Below are positions 33,893 through 43,797 of a stretch of DNA of 64,000 nucleotides, piece by piece. The notes below the pieces were generated by a model. It ran no database searches, was not told the origin of the DNA, and worked only from the letters and a program-made list of their open reading frames with translations. Position 1 is the stretch's first letter. Each line of letters starts with the position of its first letter. A program made the translations under genes and the position numbers. The DNA comes from Biscogniauxia marginata (taxonomy: Eukaryota > Ascomycota > Sordariomycetes > Xylariales > Xylariaceae), in the NCBI GenBank assembly GCA_022695795.1, contig MU404076.1, positions 372,001 through 436,000 of the forward strand, written 5' to 3'.

Positions 33893-34263
33893 CGGACGGA
33901 CAGGCGGGTAGAGTCAATCAACCAAGTTTATTGGTGTATTATCCTAATATTGATGATGATGATTACACAACGAATCTGACAACGAGGCATAAACTGAGTC
34001 CCTTGATGCGATACCTTCCATGTTATTCTCTCGTTGCGTTCCTTTTTCTCGTCCGTCTGCTCATCTGCACGTATTGTAAAAAGACAAACCCAAACAGACA
34101 AGAAAACGCCCCCATTCCAGGACGCCAACCGCATGAAATGCTATCAACGATAAAGCAAGCGGATAGCCTAATGTGAAAATCCGTGGCAATCTCGATATCT
34201 CCCTCCCATCTTTCTTCCCTTTCTGCCTCTCCAAAACCTGAGAACTTCGTGATATCTTTCCAT
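33893..34263. other. Short convergent intergenic
   Basis: 370 bases between converging stop codons, with a GAT-rich run near 33945-33965. Nothing else seen. Confidence 0.6.
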
Positions 34264-35299
34264 TTAGCACACAGCGCCGCCGAAGGGCATGCTCTGCCGA
34301 AGGTCCTTGACGAGCTCCTCAACACTATTCAGGTGCCGACCCAGCAGAGCCTGCTTCTCCTCCTGGCTGCGGGTATCGCAGGAATCGCCATCGGCGGAGC
34401 CGCGCCGCCCACCACCACCACCTCCTATCCCGCCGTCGCCGCTGCCCCCGGACGAGGAGAAGGCCTTGACGAGCTTGCTGGGGCTGCGGTGGTGCTGGAG
34501 CAGGTCGGGGACGGACGCGGAGGCCGAGGAAACGCTCGGGATGGTGGGGGTCTCGGGCATGAGGTAGAAGTAGAGGAACTCGACGAGCTTGAGCTTGACG
34601 TCGCGGCTGGCGCCGCGCGAGCGGAACAGTGACGTCACCGCCAGCAGGCCGTCGAGGTTCTCGAACGCGCGCGTGTTCTGCGGCGCGTCGATGAGGGCCG
34701 TCACGAGGGTCAGGAGCGTGGCGGACTGGATCGCCGGGCAGAAGTCGGGCTCGAGGAGGTCAAGGAGGAGCTACGTATCGTTAGAACGAACGAATAAGGG
34801 AAGAAGGAACAAGAACAGATAAATAAAGGGTTTTTTTTTCTTTTCTTACATTCATATACATCTCGCGCGAAAAGAGCGCCTTGCTCGGCGGGTGCAGCAG
34901 CATGGCGCCCTGGATCAGATCGAGCGCGCTCAGGATCAGCAGGTCGAAGGAGCCGTCGCCGCCCTTGGCGACGAGGCGGTCCAGCGTGTTGACCAGGCGC
35001 AACGCCACGTTCCACTCGAACCCCTCCTGCAGCTTGAAGAACTCGTAGAAGGCCGGGTCCTCGGTCAGCTCGGACAGCGTCTTCGAGGGCGCGGGCGAGG
35101 ACGATGACGAGGACGACGAGGAGGGCGAATCTGGAGAAGAGGGAGGAGCGTCCCGCGTCGCTGATCCCCGCCGGGCACCCCCTTGCCGCGATAGGCAGAT
35201 GTTGGCTAGGAGGCCCTCGACCTGGCGTAGCCCTTTGCGGATCTTGGGGCCGTCGTAGGAGGACAGGTTGTCGAAGGCGAGGGATAGGAGATTCTCCAT
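34264..35299 (-). CDS. cdc14: Cdc14-type septation initiation network protein (S. pombe Cdc14 family)
   Basis: Exons 35299-34850 and 34770-34264, separated by a 79-nt intron (GTAAGA...GTAG), give 318 aa. The opening MENLLSLAFDNLSSYDGPKIRKGLRQVEGLLANICL, the YEFFKLQEGFEWNVALRLVNTLDRL block, the SREMYMNLLLDLLEP junction and the VKLKLVEFLYFYLMPE block are characteristic of the fungal Cdc14 family, which is unrelated to the Cdc14 phosphatase of budding yeast. In fission yeast it binds the Sid1 kinase at the spindle pole body in the SIN cascade that triggers septum formation. Two low-complexity inserts are seen: Ser-rich (about 52-75) and Gly/Arg-rich (about 260-285). Helical ARM-like structure is expected. 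The start is the Met beginning the conserved block. Confidence 0.92.
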
Positions 35300-36648
35300 T
35301 GTATTGGCTCTCAGGGTTCTAGGCACTTTTTATTTTGGCCGGGTTTGCGTCGGTAACCTACGGCCAAGAGAATCGAACAGAGAGAAGCGGGTAATCGATT
35401 GTCGTCGTTTGCGGTGGAGGGGGAACTGGTTTCTTAATACAAAATTAAATGAAGGGAAGGGGATATCTATCTGGTTTGAATTGAAGGGTATCACAAAACT
35501 GAAAGGAAAAAGAACGAAAGGGAATCTAGTAGATTCCTAAAGCAGGAATTGGGAAACAGAAACAAAAAAGGCGAGCATAGTGGTGTACTATGGATGCTTC
35601 CATCATGTCGAGTTGCTTGGATGGAGATGTGCTTTATCGGTTGACACAGCAACGATGTAGATCTAAATTGTTAAGAGTTCAGGCCATCAGCTGAAATAGC
35701 CCCTCTTATTTGGCCCGCCGTACGCACGCACTAACCTATAAAGCTCCATCGATCGATAAGAGCATCAGCTGGCAGGCTGGGGGCAAGGTCATCAGGCTTG
35801 GTACGCTAGGGAGCTTGGGCCTCTCCTTTCTTAATTCTGGTCAAAGCTCCCTTGAAGCTTCATGTTCCCGGTACCTGCATTACCCTTTTGACTCTCACCT
35901 TAACATACACACAAACTACATCTCACCTATGTACCCCTAGGTAGCTATATTATTCCACACTACGTACGTAGGCAGGCTAGCATCGAAATGCAACCCCTCT
36001 GAAACGAACTATGTACCGTCCAGATCGATAAGTCCAGCGGGTGGGAAAGTACCTGTACGTAGGTTACTTCACCCACATGAAAATAAATGATGCCTGTTCT
36101 TCCGCATGACGTCCCGCAGGCTAGGGAACAGCCTTCATGACCTGAACAACCCATTTTCGACCAAAGGCATCCCGAACCGATTTCCATTTCCTTGGTCGTG
36201 AGCAATGCTAATTTAATCTCTTGTATCATCTGGCGTCCCTGCATTTCTCTCCGTCTCCCAGTTAGTCAATATAAGCAGGGAGGAAACAGTCTTTTCTCTT
36301 TTGCTTTTTATTTTTTTTGTATCTCCCAATCGATCTCCTTACGTCTCTCGCCCGCTCAAGCAACCGTCATCTGTTCGTCGCATGATCTCAAGGCCAGATT
36401 ATCAGCCACGCTGCAGCGAATGTTAGTTACCTTCGCCTAGGCAGACAGATACATGTAGATGCTATATTGGATCGTAAGAATTGCTATACCTATATTCTCT
36501 CGCCGAACACTCCGCAAAGCCCCGCAAATCTTCTCTACATGCGCGCCATCGTGGCAGAACCAGCGCCTATAGAGTTAAACTTTCCTGCCACCACTCGCTT
36601 CAAACCCAAGAGAGAGCCTTGTCACATAAAAGAGACTCTACGGCAACC
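35300..36648. other. Intergenic, divergent promoters; upstream ATGs before GGPP synthase
   Basis: 1.35 kb between the divergent cdc14 and GGPP synthase genes. It contains ACGTACGTAGG-type motifs near 35960 and a CT-rich stretch at 36270-36350. An upstream ATG at 36539 opens a 113-codon frame that overlaps the GGPP synthase start out of frame. No independent gene. Confidence 0.5.
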
Positions 36649-37785
36649 ATGGTCCCCCCAAGCCTCCAATCCCCCAACGCCATTCCTCCTAGAACCTCTT
36701 CGACCGGTTACGCCGTGCCGTTACCCCCTGCCAAATCTGTCCTGCGTCCGGTTCCCGAGTCTGACTGGCTTGGTCAGAACTATCAACATCGCAAGAGCTT
36801 CTCTGCTTCTGGCCTCCCCTTGCCAGGCATGTATATTAACGGGCCCCAAGATCCCTCGCGCTACGCGACCGAAGATCTGAACTACAGTTCGAGAAAGACA
36901 TGGTCCGAGCAGAAGGACAAGGTTCTCATGGGCCCTTACGATTACTTGTTTGCCCACCCCGGAAAAGACTTCCGCTCACTCATGATCAATTCCTTCAACG
37001 CCTGGCTGGAGGTGCCGCAAGAGAGCCTGGATGTTATTACCAAGGTCGTCGGCATGCTGCATACCGCGTCACTGCTAGTCGATGATGTGGAGGATAGCTC
37101 GATCCTACGAAGGGGTCTCCCCGTGACGCACAGCATCTTCGGCACCGCGCAAACCATCAACTCGGCCAATTACGTTTACTTCTGTGCCTTGCAGGAGCTC
37201 CAAAAGCTGCAGAACCCAAAGGCCATTGGCGTCTATACGGAAGAGCTGCTAAACCTTCACCGTGGCCAGGGTATGGACCTATTCTGGCGAGACACCTTGA
37301 CTTGTCCCACCGAAGAGGAATACCTTGAGATGGTGGGTAACAAGACCGGCGGGCTCTTTCGTTTAGCTATCAAGCTTATGCAAGCCGAGTCGCGCACCCC
37401 GATCGACTGCGTTCCTCTTGTCAACATGCTTGGCATAATCTTCCAGATCCAGGATGACTACAGGAACCTGTCGAGTCCCGAATACGGCAAAAATAAGGGG
37501 CTCTACGAGGATCTGACCGAAGGGAAATTTTCCTTCCTCATCATCCACAGCATCCGCTCCAACCCTACCAATCTGCAACTCCTGAATATTCTTAAGCAGA
37601 AGACGACGGACGAGGAGGTCAAGCGGTACGCGGTGAAGTATATGGAGGGCACGGGGAGCTTTGACTACACCAAGAAGGTGCTGGATATTCTGGTAGAAAG
37701 GGCTAGAAAAACGACTGACGAGCTTGACGATGGGAGGGGAAAGAGCACCGGCATTCACAAAATTCTCGATAAGATGGTGGTTTAA
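36649..37785 (+). CDS. Geranylgeranyl diphosphate synthase
   Basis: Single exon, 378 aa. It makes GGPP from FPP and IPP, feeding protein prenylation, carotenoids, diterpenes and others. The all-alpha trans-prenyltransferase signatures are intact: the first Asp-rich motif [15 protein letters not shown] (Asp145-Asp149), the [12 protein letters not shown] helix before it, [13 protein letters not shown], the GNKTGGLF helix, and the second Asp-rich motif [10 protein letters not shown] (Asp269-Asp270), then [19 protein letters not shown]. Residue spacing fits type III (eukaryotic) GGPPS. The ~90-residue N-terminal extension is Pro/Ser-rich, as in Neurospora al-3-type enzymes. The start is the ATG at 36649 in a good context (CAACCATGG). 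No terpene cyclase, P450 or transporter gene lies near, so it is most likely the housekeeping copy. Confidence 0.95.
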   Translation: MVPPSLQSPNAIPPRTSSTGYAVPLPPAKSVLRPVPESDWLGQNYQHRKSFSASGLPLPGMYINGPQDPSRYATEDLNYSSRKTWSEQKDKVLMGPYDYLFAHPGKDFRSLMINSFNAWLEVPQESLDVITKVVGMLHTASLLVDDVEDSSILRRGLPVTHSIFGTAQTINSANYVYFCALQELQKLQNPKAIGVYTEELLNLHRGQGMDLFWRDTLTCPTEEEYLEMVGNKTGGLFRLAIKLMQAESRTPIDCVPLVNMLGIIFQIQDDYRNLSSPEYGKNKGLYEDLTEGKFSFLIIHSIRSNPTNLQLLNILKQKTTDEEVKRYAVKYMEGTGSFDYTKKVLDILVERARKTTDELDDGRGKSTGIHKILDKMVV

Positions 37786-38795
37786 CGATGTCTGAGTCGG
37801 TCAGAATGAAATGATGATATTTGGGAATAACAAGGACTTTTATTCCGTTTTATCCAGGTATTTTTAACGAGACAGCGGATAATGTTTTTTTCTCTCTCGG
37901 ACCTGATTGGAGTAAGGGCGAGGTCGGGTGGACGTGGGAACGAGCTTGCTTCTGGATACCCTCTTTTCTTATCTCTTCCTGTTTTTATGGAATATCTAAC
38001 GGGTGATACTGGGAGACCACTGTTGCTATCGTTGACACACATGGCCCCATGTTTAATGAACGGCTGGAAAAACGAACAAACATTTAACGAAACTTACCTA
38101 TTCATACTACGGAGAATATCTGGTATACTTTCTCTACCTCCAAACCTACACAGATGTCTTACTTTTGCCCTCTTCCAGCTCCGTGACTTGAGAAGTGACT
38201 TGAGAAGTGACTGCTACACAATGAATGGATGGCTGCCTACATAATTTAAGTAGATAGGTAGATTATCCATCGGTATCTCATCTTTAATAGACACCAAAGA
38301 ACCCCCCTGGTTTGCCCTACCACTACCGTCTAATAAAATGACACAAGATCACTCGAAACAACACTCTATAACTCCCCAACTCAAACGGGTCAACAATACA
38401 TACCCTTATTCTAGTATCTCATCATAGCTGCAAATGATCCTGTATAGTCCTGAAATCAACCGTGCCCTTCTAATCGCCAAACATGGAAACTCGAGCAACG
38501 CTCATTCGCCCGTTACGTACTCTATAATCCGGAGTCCTTTTTCTTTTCTTCTACCTACTCATAACCTAATATCAACTCCAAGCAACCTTGGAACCTAAGC
38601 ACCTCATGCATTTCCTCTCGCCTACTTCAACTACGAATCCCTCCCCATCGCCCGCTGCCGCCCCAACCCCCCCAAGCGTGTTATCTTCCATCTATTATGT
38701 TAAACAAGTACTCTCATAGTCATAATCTCTCTCTCTCTCTCACTGTAGATATTCCGGAAAAAAAGAATGGGATTGGAGAGGGGTTAGCCGCTCTT
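37786..38795. other. Intergenic, 3' flank
   Basis: 1 kb of AT-leaning sequence with an imperfect 12-bp tandem TTGAGAAGTGAC (38186-38213) and a CT run near 38725-38742. No gene evidence. Confidence 0.6.
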
Positions 38796-38942
38796 TCATA
38801 TCTCCAGACGCCGCTCCCTCAGGGCGCGGCGGTAGTTGTAGACGGCGAGCGGCAGCGCGACGAAGAGCAGCGCCGCGAATAAGCCCACAGAGAACCCGGC
38901 GGCGAACTTGGTGGGGCTGATCGGCTCCATCGATATCACCAT
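38796..38942 (-). CDS. Putative 48-aa single-pass membrane microprotein
   Basis: Reverse reading from the ATG at 38942 gives 48 aa, or 44 aa from a second ATG at 38930: a short N-terminus (EPISPTK), one hydrophobic helix (FAAGFSVGLFAALLFVALPLAVY, about residues 13-35 of the longer form), then a basic tail (NYRRALRERRLEI). Nearly every codon ends in G or C, as in the confirmed genes, while the surrounding spacer is AT-rich; that is the main evidence that it is coding. The layout (hydrophobic helix, positive tail) resembles small ER or mitochondrial membrane subunits, but I do not recognise the family. It could also be the last exon of a longer gene, since a CTAG acceptor-like site lies 25-30 nt upstream. 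Divergent spacers leave it isolated. Confidence 0.6.
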   Translation of the reverse strand: MVISMEPISPTKFAAGFSVGLFAALLFVALPLAVYNYRRALRERRLEI

Positions 38943-39654
38943 CGTCCTCTCTTTTTTTTCTCCTCTAGGTTCCCTCTTCTGTGTGATCTATATGCGTTAT
39001 TTTATGTCAAAATATGAGTAGGTAGGTAGGTAGGTAGGTAGGTAGGAGACAGAAGAGAAGTGTGTCCCTGTGGCGTAGCACCGTAGATATATATATATTG
39101 ATTTATTTATCGGCGAGGGGTTTTTCATCTCATTGCTTTAGACTGGCTAGCGAAATGAATCAATCAATCCCTCGGGTGTGGTTGATGGAGTGGTGGTTAT
39201 TAATATCCCGTAGATGGAGAATCGACAACCTGATTGGAGTAGTTACTGCTCGTGCGAAGGAGATACAGACTGAGATAGAGCACGTCTGCGAAGGCTGGTG
39301 ATGTTCCCTTGCAGGATTACTGCATATAAGCACATTCGTCATTGGTGTTGTGTCATAGTAGATGGATGATTGATCATGAGTGTAATTGACATCTACCGAG
39401 TCAGGTGTGGACATGGACCGGAGTATACAGGTTTGGTAGAAAGCATAGTGCGACGTGGAACGGGCGTTGTGGCTTCACGTCATAAGTACGTCGTATCGTT
39501 ATCCCGAGACAAAAGCTTCCGTGCAGTTTGCAATATAGGGACTTGGCAGGTTTGGATGGCTTTTGACATAGTTTTAGTTCCTAGTCAAAGGGGTGGTGAT
39601 GGCTTAAGTCAGCTCTCATGATACCGTAATATTCAATATCACATCAACATTCTG
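38943..39654. other. Intergenic spacer with tetranucleotide run
   Basis: 0.7 kb, with the TAGG run at 39018-39046. No gene evidence. Confidence 0.6.
39018..39046. repeat. Microsatellite (TAGG)x7
   Basis: About seven TAGG/GTAG units. The same tetramer recurs in shorter form throughout the spacers of this window. Confidence 0.9.
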
Positions 39655-41244
39655 CTATGCCACAGTGTCTCTACCAATGTTCTTCCTCTTCACCAACCGA
39701 ACCCACCGCCTCCTTCTCCAGTCTCCCCTCCGTCCCTCCCCATCCTCGCCTTCTTCCCAGCTCGGCCTCAGTGAAGGTCTCTTCTCCTTCTCCTTGCCTT
39801 TGTTTGAGGGCGTGGTGGCGGCAGTGTCTTCAGCTATGCCCACCCTACCAGCCCGTTCATCATAGATGTCGTACACCCACCTCTCGCCCTCCGTCTCGAT
39901 CTCGACGCCCGTGATGATGCGCTCCTCGACCCATTCGCGGCTCCAAAGATCGAGCGCCCACTTTTTCTCGCTCCACTCCCACCCCTGCGGCGGTAGGACA
40001 TCCTCGAAGAAGCGCGTGCCAACTGGCCTCTCGCTCGCGATTCGCGCCGGTGAAAGCGGGTCGTACGGCGAGGCCGTGAACAGCCATGATTCCCACTCCC
40101 CGGCGCCCGAGAGGCGCTGGAGCTCGAATATCTCGACCTCGCGAGTTTCGGGCGCGCTATCGAGGATCACGTCGCCCTCCACCCACTTCTCCACCCAGCC
40201 CATCGCCTTTTCCTCCTGCGGCTGAACGTGCTTCTCGTGCGCGGTCTGGAGCTGGCGCTGCACCGCCGGGTGGCCCAGACACGTGGCGCCCCAGCCGAGG
40301 GTCAGGAAGATCAGCCGCCAGGGCAAGATGTTGGCGGCGATGCTCATAAACAAGAAGACGACGAAGACGACGACGAATAGGGCGCTGCTGAACGGCTCGT
40401 CGCTGAAGTTGGTACGCGGCACGACGAGCGAGACGACGGCGTCGTGCAGCTGGCTGAAGTCCTCCATGCAGTTCTGCAGGTCGCGCATGTTGCGGAAGAA
40501 GTCGCGGCTGAGCTCCTTGGCCGGCCGCACCGTGACGGCGGGCGCCAGGGGCGGGCCGTGCGGCGAGTACGGCATCATCATCATCGCCTGCTGGTGGTGC
40601 TCGTCTGACGGGTTGCCGACCTCGGCGGCCGGGTGGCGCGCGATGAAGCTCGGCACCAGCACGCCGATGAGTAGGATCGCCAGCGGCAGTAGGGGGAGCA
40701 GGTAAGGATCCAGGCAGACGAAGGAGTATATGGCAAGGAAGGACAGGGTGTGCGTGGGCCGCTTCCACGACAGCACTCGGATGGCGCGCGCCTGGAAGAC
40801 GAAGACGACGCCGATGCGCGCGTTGAAGCGGCGGAAATTGTTCGACATGGTCGTCAGGTTGAAGTTGGGCTTCTCGGTCGTGCCGCCCGGACTAGGACCG
40901 CCGGGTTTGCCGCCCTTTTTCTGCGGCGAGGGCGACTCGTCCGGTGGGAACTCGGCGGTGATGTCGTCCATAGGTACCACCTGCGCGAGGAGCTTCTCGA
41001 CAAGCTGGTCTTGTAGCTTGGCCTTCTCTTTGAAAGCCGAGAAGCGCCCGCGCAGCCCTCCACCTTTCCGCCGTGATGGCTGCGCCGTGTCTGCATCGGA
41101 GTGCTCGGATTCATGGCCGGTGGGCTGTTGCGAGGTTGATGCTGTCGTTGACGGGGTTCGAGAGCCCGCGGTGGATTGATCAAGGATTATAGTCGGGATG
41201 GGATCGTCCCGGTTAACGAACGCATCGGGGCTGTAATCGTCCAT
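39655..41244 (-). CDS. Pex24/Pex28-29-family peroxin with dysferlin domain
   Basis: Single exon, 529 aa. An integral peroxisomal/ER-contact membrane protein family controlling peroxisome number and size. Order: an Asp/Ser-rich N-terminus (1-55), a basic segment leading into DQLVEKLLAQVVP, the motif that opens this family's core (about 78-91), a paired hydrophobic hairpin (about 165-200), a long helical stretch with NMRDLQNCMEDFSQLHD, a second hairpin (about 285-325), then a C-terminal dysferlin (DysF) module from about 365: VEIFELQRL, FTASPYDPLSPAR, RFFEDVLPPQGWEWSEKKWALDLWSREWV and GERWVYDI, with the paired Trp residues that define it. The tail after 470 is highly charged, Arg/Lys-rich. It sits head-to-head with RRP4, 622 bp apart. 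Assignment to Pex24 versus Pex28/29 cannot be made by eye. Confidence 0.88.
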   Translation of the reverse strand: MDDYSPDAFVNRDDPIPTIILDQSTAGSRTPSTTASTSQQPTGHESEHSDADTAQPSRRKGGGLRGRFSAFKEKAKLQDQLVEKLLAQVVPMDDITAEFPPDESPSPQKKGGKPGGPSPGGTTEKPNFNLTTMSNNFRRFNARIGVVFVFQARAIRVLSWKRPTHTLSFLAIYSFVCLDPYLLPLLPLAILLIGVLVPSFIARHPAAEVGNPSDEHHQQAMMMMPYSPHGPPLAPAVTVRPAKELSRDFFRNMRDLQNCMEDFSQLHDAVVSLVVPRTNFSDEPFSSALFVVVFVVFLFMSIAANILPWRLIFLTLGWGATCLGHPAVQRQLQTAHEKHVQPQEEKAMGWVEKWVEGDVILDSAPETREVEIFELQRLSGAGEWESWLFTASPYDPLSPARIASERPVGTRFFEDVLPPQGWEWSEKKWALDLWSREWVEERIITGVEIETEGERWVYDIYDERAGRVGIAEDTAATTPSNKGKEKEKRPSLRPSWEEGEDGEGRRGDWRRRRWVRLVKRKNIGRDTVA

Positions 41245-41866
41245 CTTATTTATTTTAGCTGTCGCTTTTCCACCTTTTGATGTAGTCTTGGTCGCTTGTT
41301 TCCCTGCGGCGTAGGGGCTTCACGATGTGACGTAGCTCTCTTTGCAAGCCGAGACGAGTTGAGATGATGCCCATTTGGCTTTGCAAGCTCTTGTAGACTT
41401 CTAGCCTAGCATCCTTCACGATTTTAATACATCATATATGGGAGTCGATGGGTTCGAGGGTTACTGAGGTTATACGATGATGGGTGAGTGCGACTGCAGA
41501 TAATTTAGCGATGATGGAAATGGTGGTTAAAGAAGAATTAGGCACTTACGAAAATGATGTTGAATAAGAGAGTTGACATCACATGCGAAGAGGATCCCAG
41601 TCACTCGAATCCCTACCTACCTAGGCGGTACACTGAATGAGATGGATGGGGGCCGTTTTTAGTGGGATGACGCGCTAATGCGCCAACCTAGCACCTGCAA
41701 AATAGCGGGGTATCGGAGTATCGGGATAGCGTAGAGATCTGCAGCACAACCAAATCTCATAATTGTCTGCCAGGGGTGAGAGCTACCGTAGCTGCATAAG
41801 AGCTCCAAACAATCAAAGTATTTTTTTCTCCTTCACGACAAGCCCACCCCATCTTCCCTCGAGAAA
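41245..41866. promoter_or_regulatory. Shared divergent promoter region
   Basis: 622 bases between the divergently transcribed peroxin and RRP4 starts. No coding frame; a CT-rich stretch lies just before RRP4 (41820-41860). Co-regulation is possible but not shown. Confidence 0.4.
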
Positions 41867-43057
41867 ATGCCAATCACGATATTACAACCGACGCCGGCGC
41901 CGGCTCAGATCCCAAACATCGATGCCGCCTTCGCTTCCGACTCGGATTCGGACGGCGGCGTCGATCTAGAAGGCGATGTCTCTATGATGGCCCGGCCGTC
42001 AAAACGACCCCGAAGAATCGCAAGAGCAGACGACGATGCCATCGTGACGCCCGGCGAGGTGATCACTGAGGATCCCCAATGGATGCGGTATGTCTTCTTC
42101 CCCACCTCTCCCCTTCACTACGTACAAATCGACCGACTAGCTGACATTTTCCCCTCCAGTGGCCACGGCACATACACGACCGCCGAGCCCCCCGCCATCG
42201 TCTCCTCCGTAGCCGGGACCCTCGTCAAGACGAACAAGCTGCTGTCGGTGCGGCCGCTGCGGGCGCGCTACACGCCCGAGATCGGGGACCTGGTGGTGGG
42301 CCGGATCGCGGAGGTGCAGGCGCGGCGGTGGCGCGTCGACGTGGGCGCCTCGCTGCTCGCGCAGCTGCCCCTGAGCGCCGTCAACCTTCCCGGGGGCATC
42401 CAGCGCCGCCGCACCGAGACGGATGAGCTCCAGATCCGCACCTTCTTTTCCGAGGGCGACCTGCTCGTCGCCGAGGTCCAGCAGCTGCACAACGACGGCG
42501 GCGCCGTCCTGCACACCCGCAGCCTCAAGTACGGCAAGCTGCGCAACGGCGTCTTCGTCGCCGTCAGCGGCACGGGCGGCGGCGCCGGCGTCGTGCGCGC
42601 CCGCCGCCAGGCCTTCACGCTGGACGTCGGGCGCGCGATCACCGGAAGTGGCGGTAGCGGCGGCAGCGGCGGTGGTGGTGGCGGCGACGATGCGGATAAG
42701 ATCGATGTCGTGCTCGGCGTCAACGGATACATCTGGATTAGCAAGCACGTCGAGGGCGAGGGCGCCGCGGCCGAGACGTCGGGGCCGAGCATCACGCGCG
42801 TCGAGGAGAGCGTCAGGCTGAACGTGTACTCGAGCCAGAACGACGACATACCCACCGAGACCATGCGCGAGATCGCGCGCGTGCGCGGCGTAATAGAGGC
42901 CCTCGTCGAGCACGGCGTGAAAGTGGACGAGGACACGGTCGCTAGGGGCTACCATGAGGCCGTCGAGATGGCCAGGGGCGATGGTGACGGCGCTGACACG
43001 CTGTATCTGGGTGGTGAGAGGGGCCGCAGGCTAGCTGATGCTCTGACGGGGCGGTGA
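41867..43057 (+). CDS. RRP4: Exosome complex cap subunit RRP4
   Basis: Exons 41867-42087 and 42160-43057 give 372 aa. The 72-nt intron (GTATGT...GCTGAC...CCAG) has no stop and a length divisible by three, so the unspliced frame stays open, but removing it rebuilds WMRGHGTY, the family's conserved start. RRP4 is one of three RNA-binding cap proteins of the nuclear/cytosolic RNA exosome. Features: an acidic N-terminus with a nuclear-localisation-like KRPRR segment, an N-terminal domain with SVAGTLVKTNKLLSVRPLRARY, an S1 domain (about 95-175, GDLVVGRIAEVQARRWRVDV...), and a KH-like domain (from about 195, SLKYGKLRNG...). A Gly/Ser run (GSGGSGGSGGGGGG, about 237-250) inserts into the loop before VLGVNGYIWI. 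Codon usage is very GC-rich. Confidence 0.94.
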   Translation: MPITILQPTPAPAQIPNIDAAFASDSDSDGGVDLEGDVSMMARPSKRPRRIARADDDAIVTPGEVITEDPQWMRYVFFPTSPLHYVQIDRLADIFPSSGHGTYTTAEPPAIVSSVAGTLVKTNKLLSVRPLRARYTPEIGDLVVGRIAEVQARRWRVDVGASLLAQLPLSAVNLPGGIQRRRTETDELQIRTFFSEGDLLVAEVQQLHNDGGAVLHTRSLKYGKLRNGVFVAVSGTGGGAGVVRARRQAFTLDVGRAITGSGGSGGSGGGGGGDDADKIDVVLGVNGYIWISKHVEGEGAAAETSGPSITRVEESVRLNVYSSQNDDIPTETMREIARVRGVIEALVEHGVKVDEDTVARGYHEAVEMARGDGDGADTLYLGGERGRRLADALTGR

Positions 43058-43797
43058 TCCCTGGGTGATGGATTGTGGTACGTGATGAGAAACATAGAGG
43101 GAGAAAAGGAGGGAAGGAAAAAAAAAATTTAACGATGATACCAATGAAACGCATATTATGTTGCATACTGGCATGAAGTATAATGGATGGACAGAAGAGT
43201 ATTTAAATATGTACTCTGACGAGTATTCTAAGGATTCCGCACCGGCTACGATCAGCTATGGCCATAACGAGTTTTACATGATTCGCATTATGATGGAAGG
43301 TTCCTCTGACAAATAAATATTTCCATATTGCCTTGCGTTGAATCTCCTTCGCTTCGTTTATAGTAGGCTTATCTGACGAATTGCGCATTATTGTCATTCT
43401 AACAACAGTCTCGCTACTTACAGGGGAATAAATATGTTGCTGAAACAAAGGATATGATATAAAATGTGTACAGTAGGTATATGTATATATAAATGTCCTG
43501 GTCATCGCACCCTCCGCTCTATTCATATTATCAATACGACCCCATATATCCCGATATTATATACGCGCACGGTGCGTACAAATTGCTTAAAATTATAGGT
43601 GTGCTTAACGACCTTCAGACGAACAGGCTAGCCCTATCCCTAGAAACGTCAGGCTAGGCCCAAGGGAAAAGGGAGAGCCACAAGCCCGGTTCTCTCACGA
43701 GAGAATCCTAATTATTGACTGCTGGCTCCCGAGGTTAACATTGATCGCCCATAGAGCAGAGCAGAGCGGGATGGCGTGCAACGTCAGAAATGCCGAT
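43058..43797. other. Intergenic, convergent 3' flanks
   Basis: 740 bases, AT-rich with TATA-type microsatellite near 43475-43495. No gene evidence. Confidence 0.6.

Noticed and set aside
34183..34632. Plus-strand frame inside cdc14
   Set aside because: Antisense shadow of a GC-rich coding exon with clear family identity on the minus strand.
36481..36648. In-frame N-terminal extension of GGPP synthase
   Set aside because: No ATG in that stretch in frame; the residues are unlike the family, and 36649 has a good start context.
42137..42955. 272-codon antisense frame within RRP4
   Set aside because: GC3-driven shadow; the plus strand has the exosome domain signatures.
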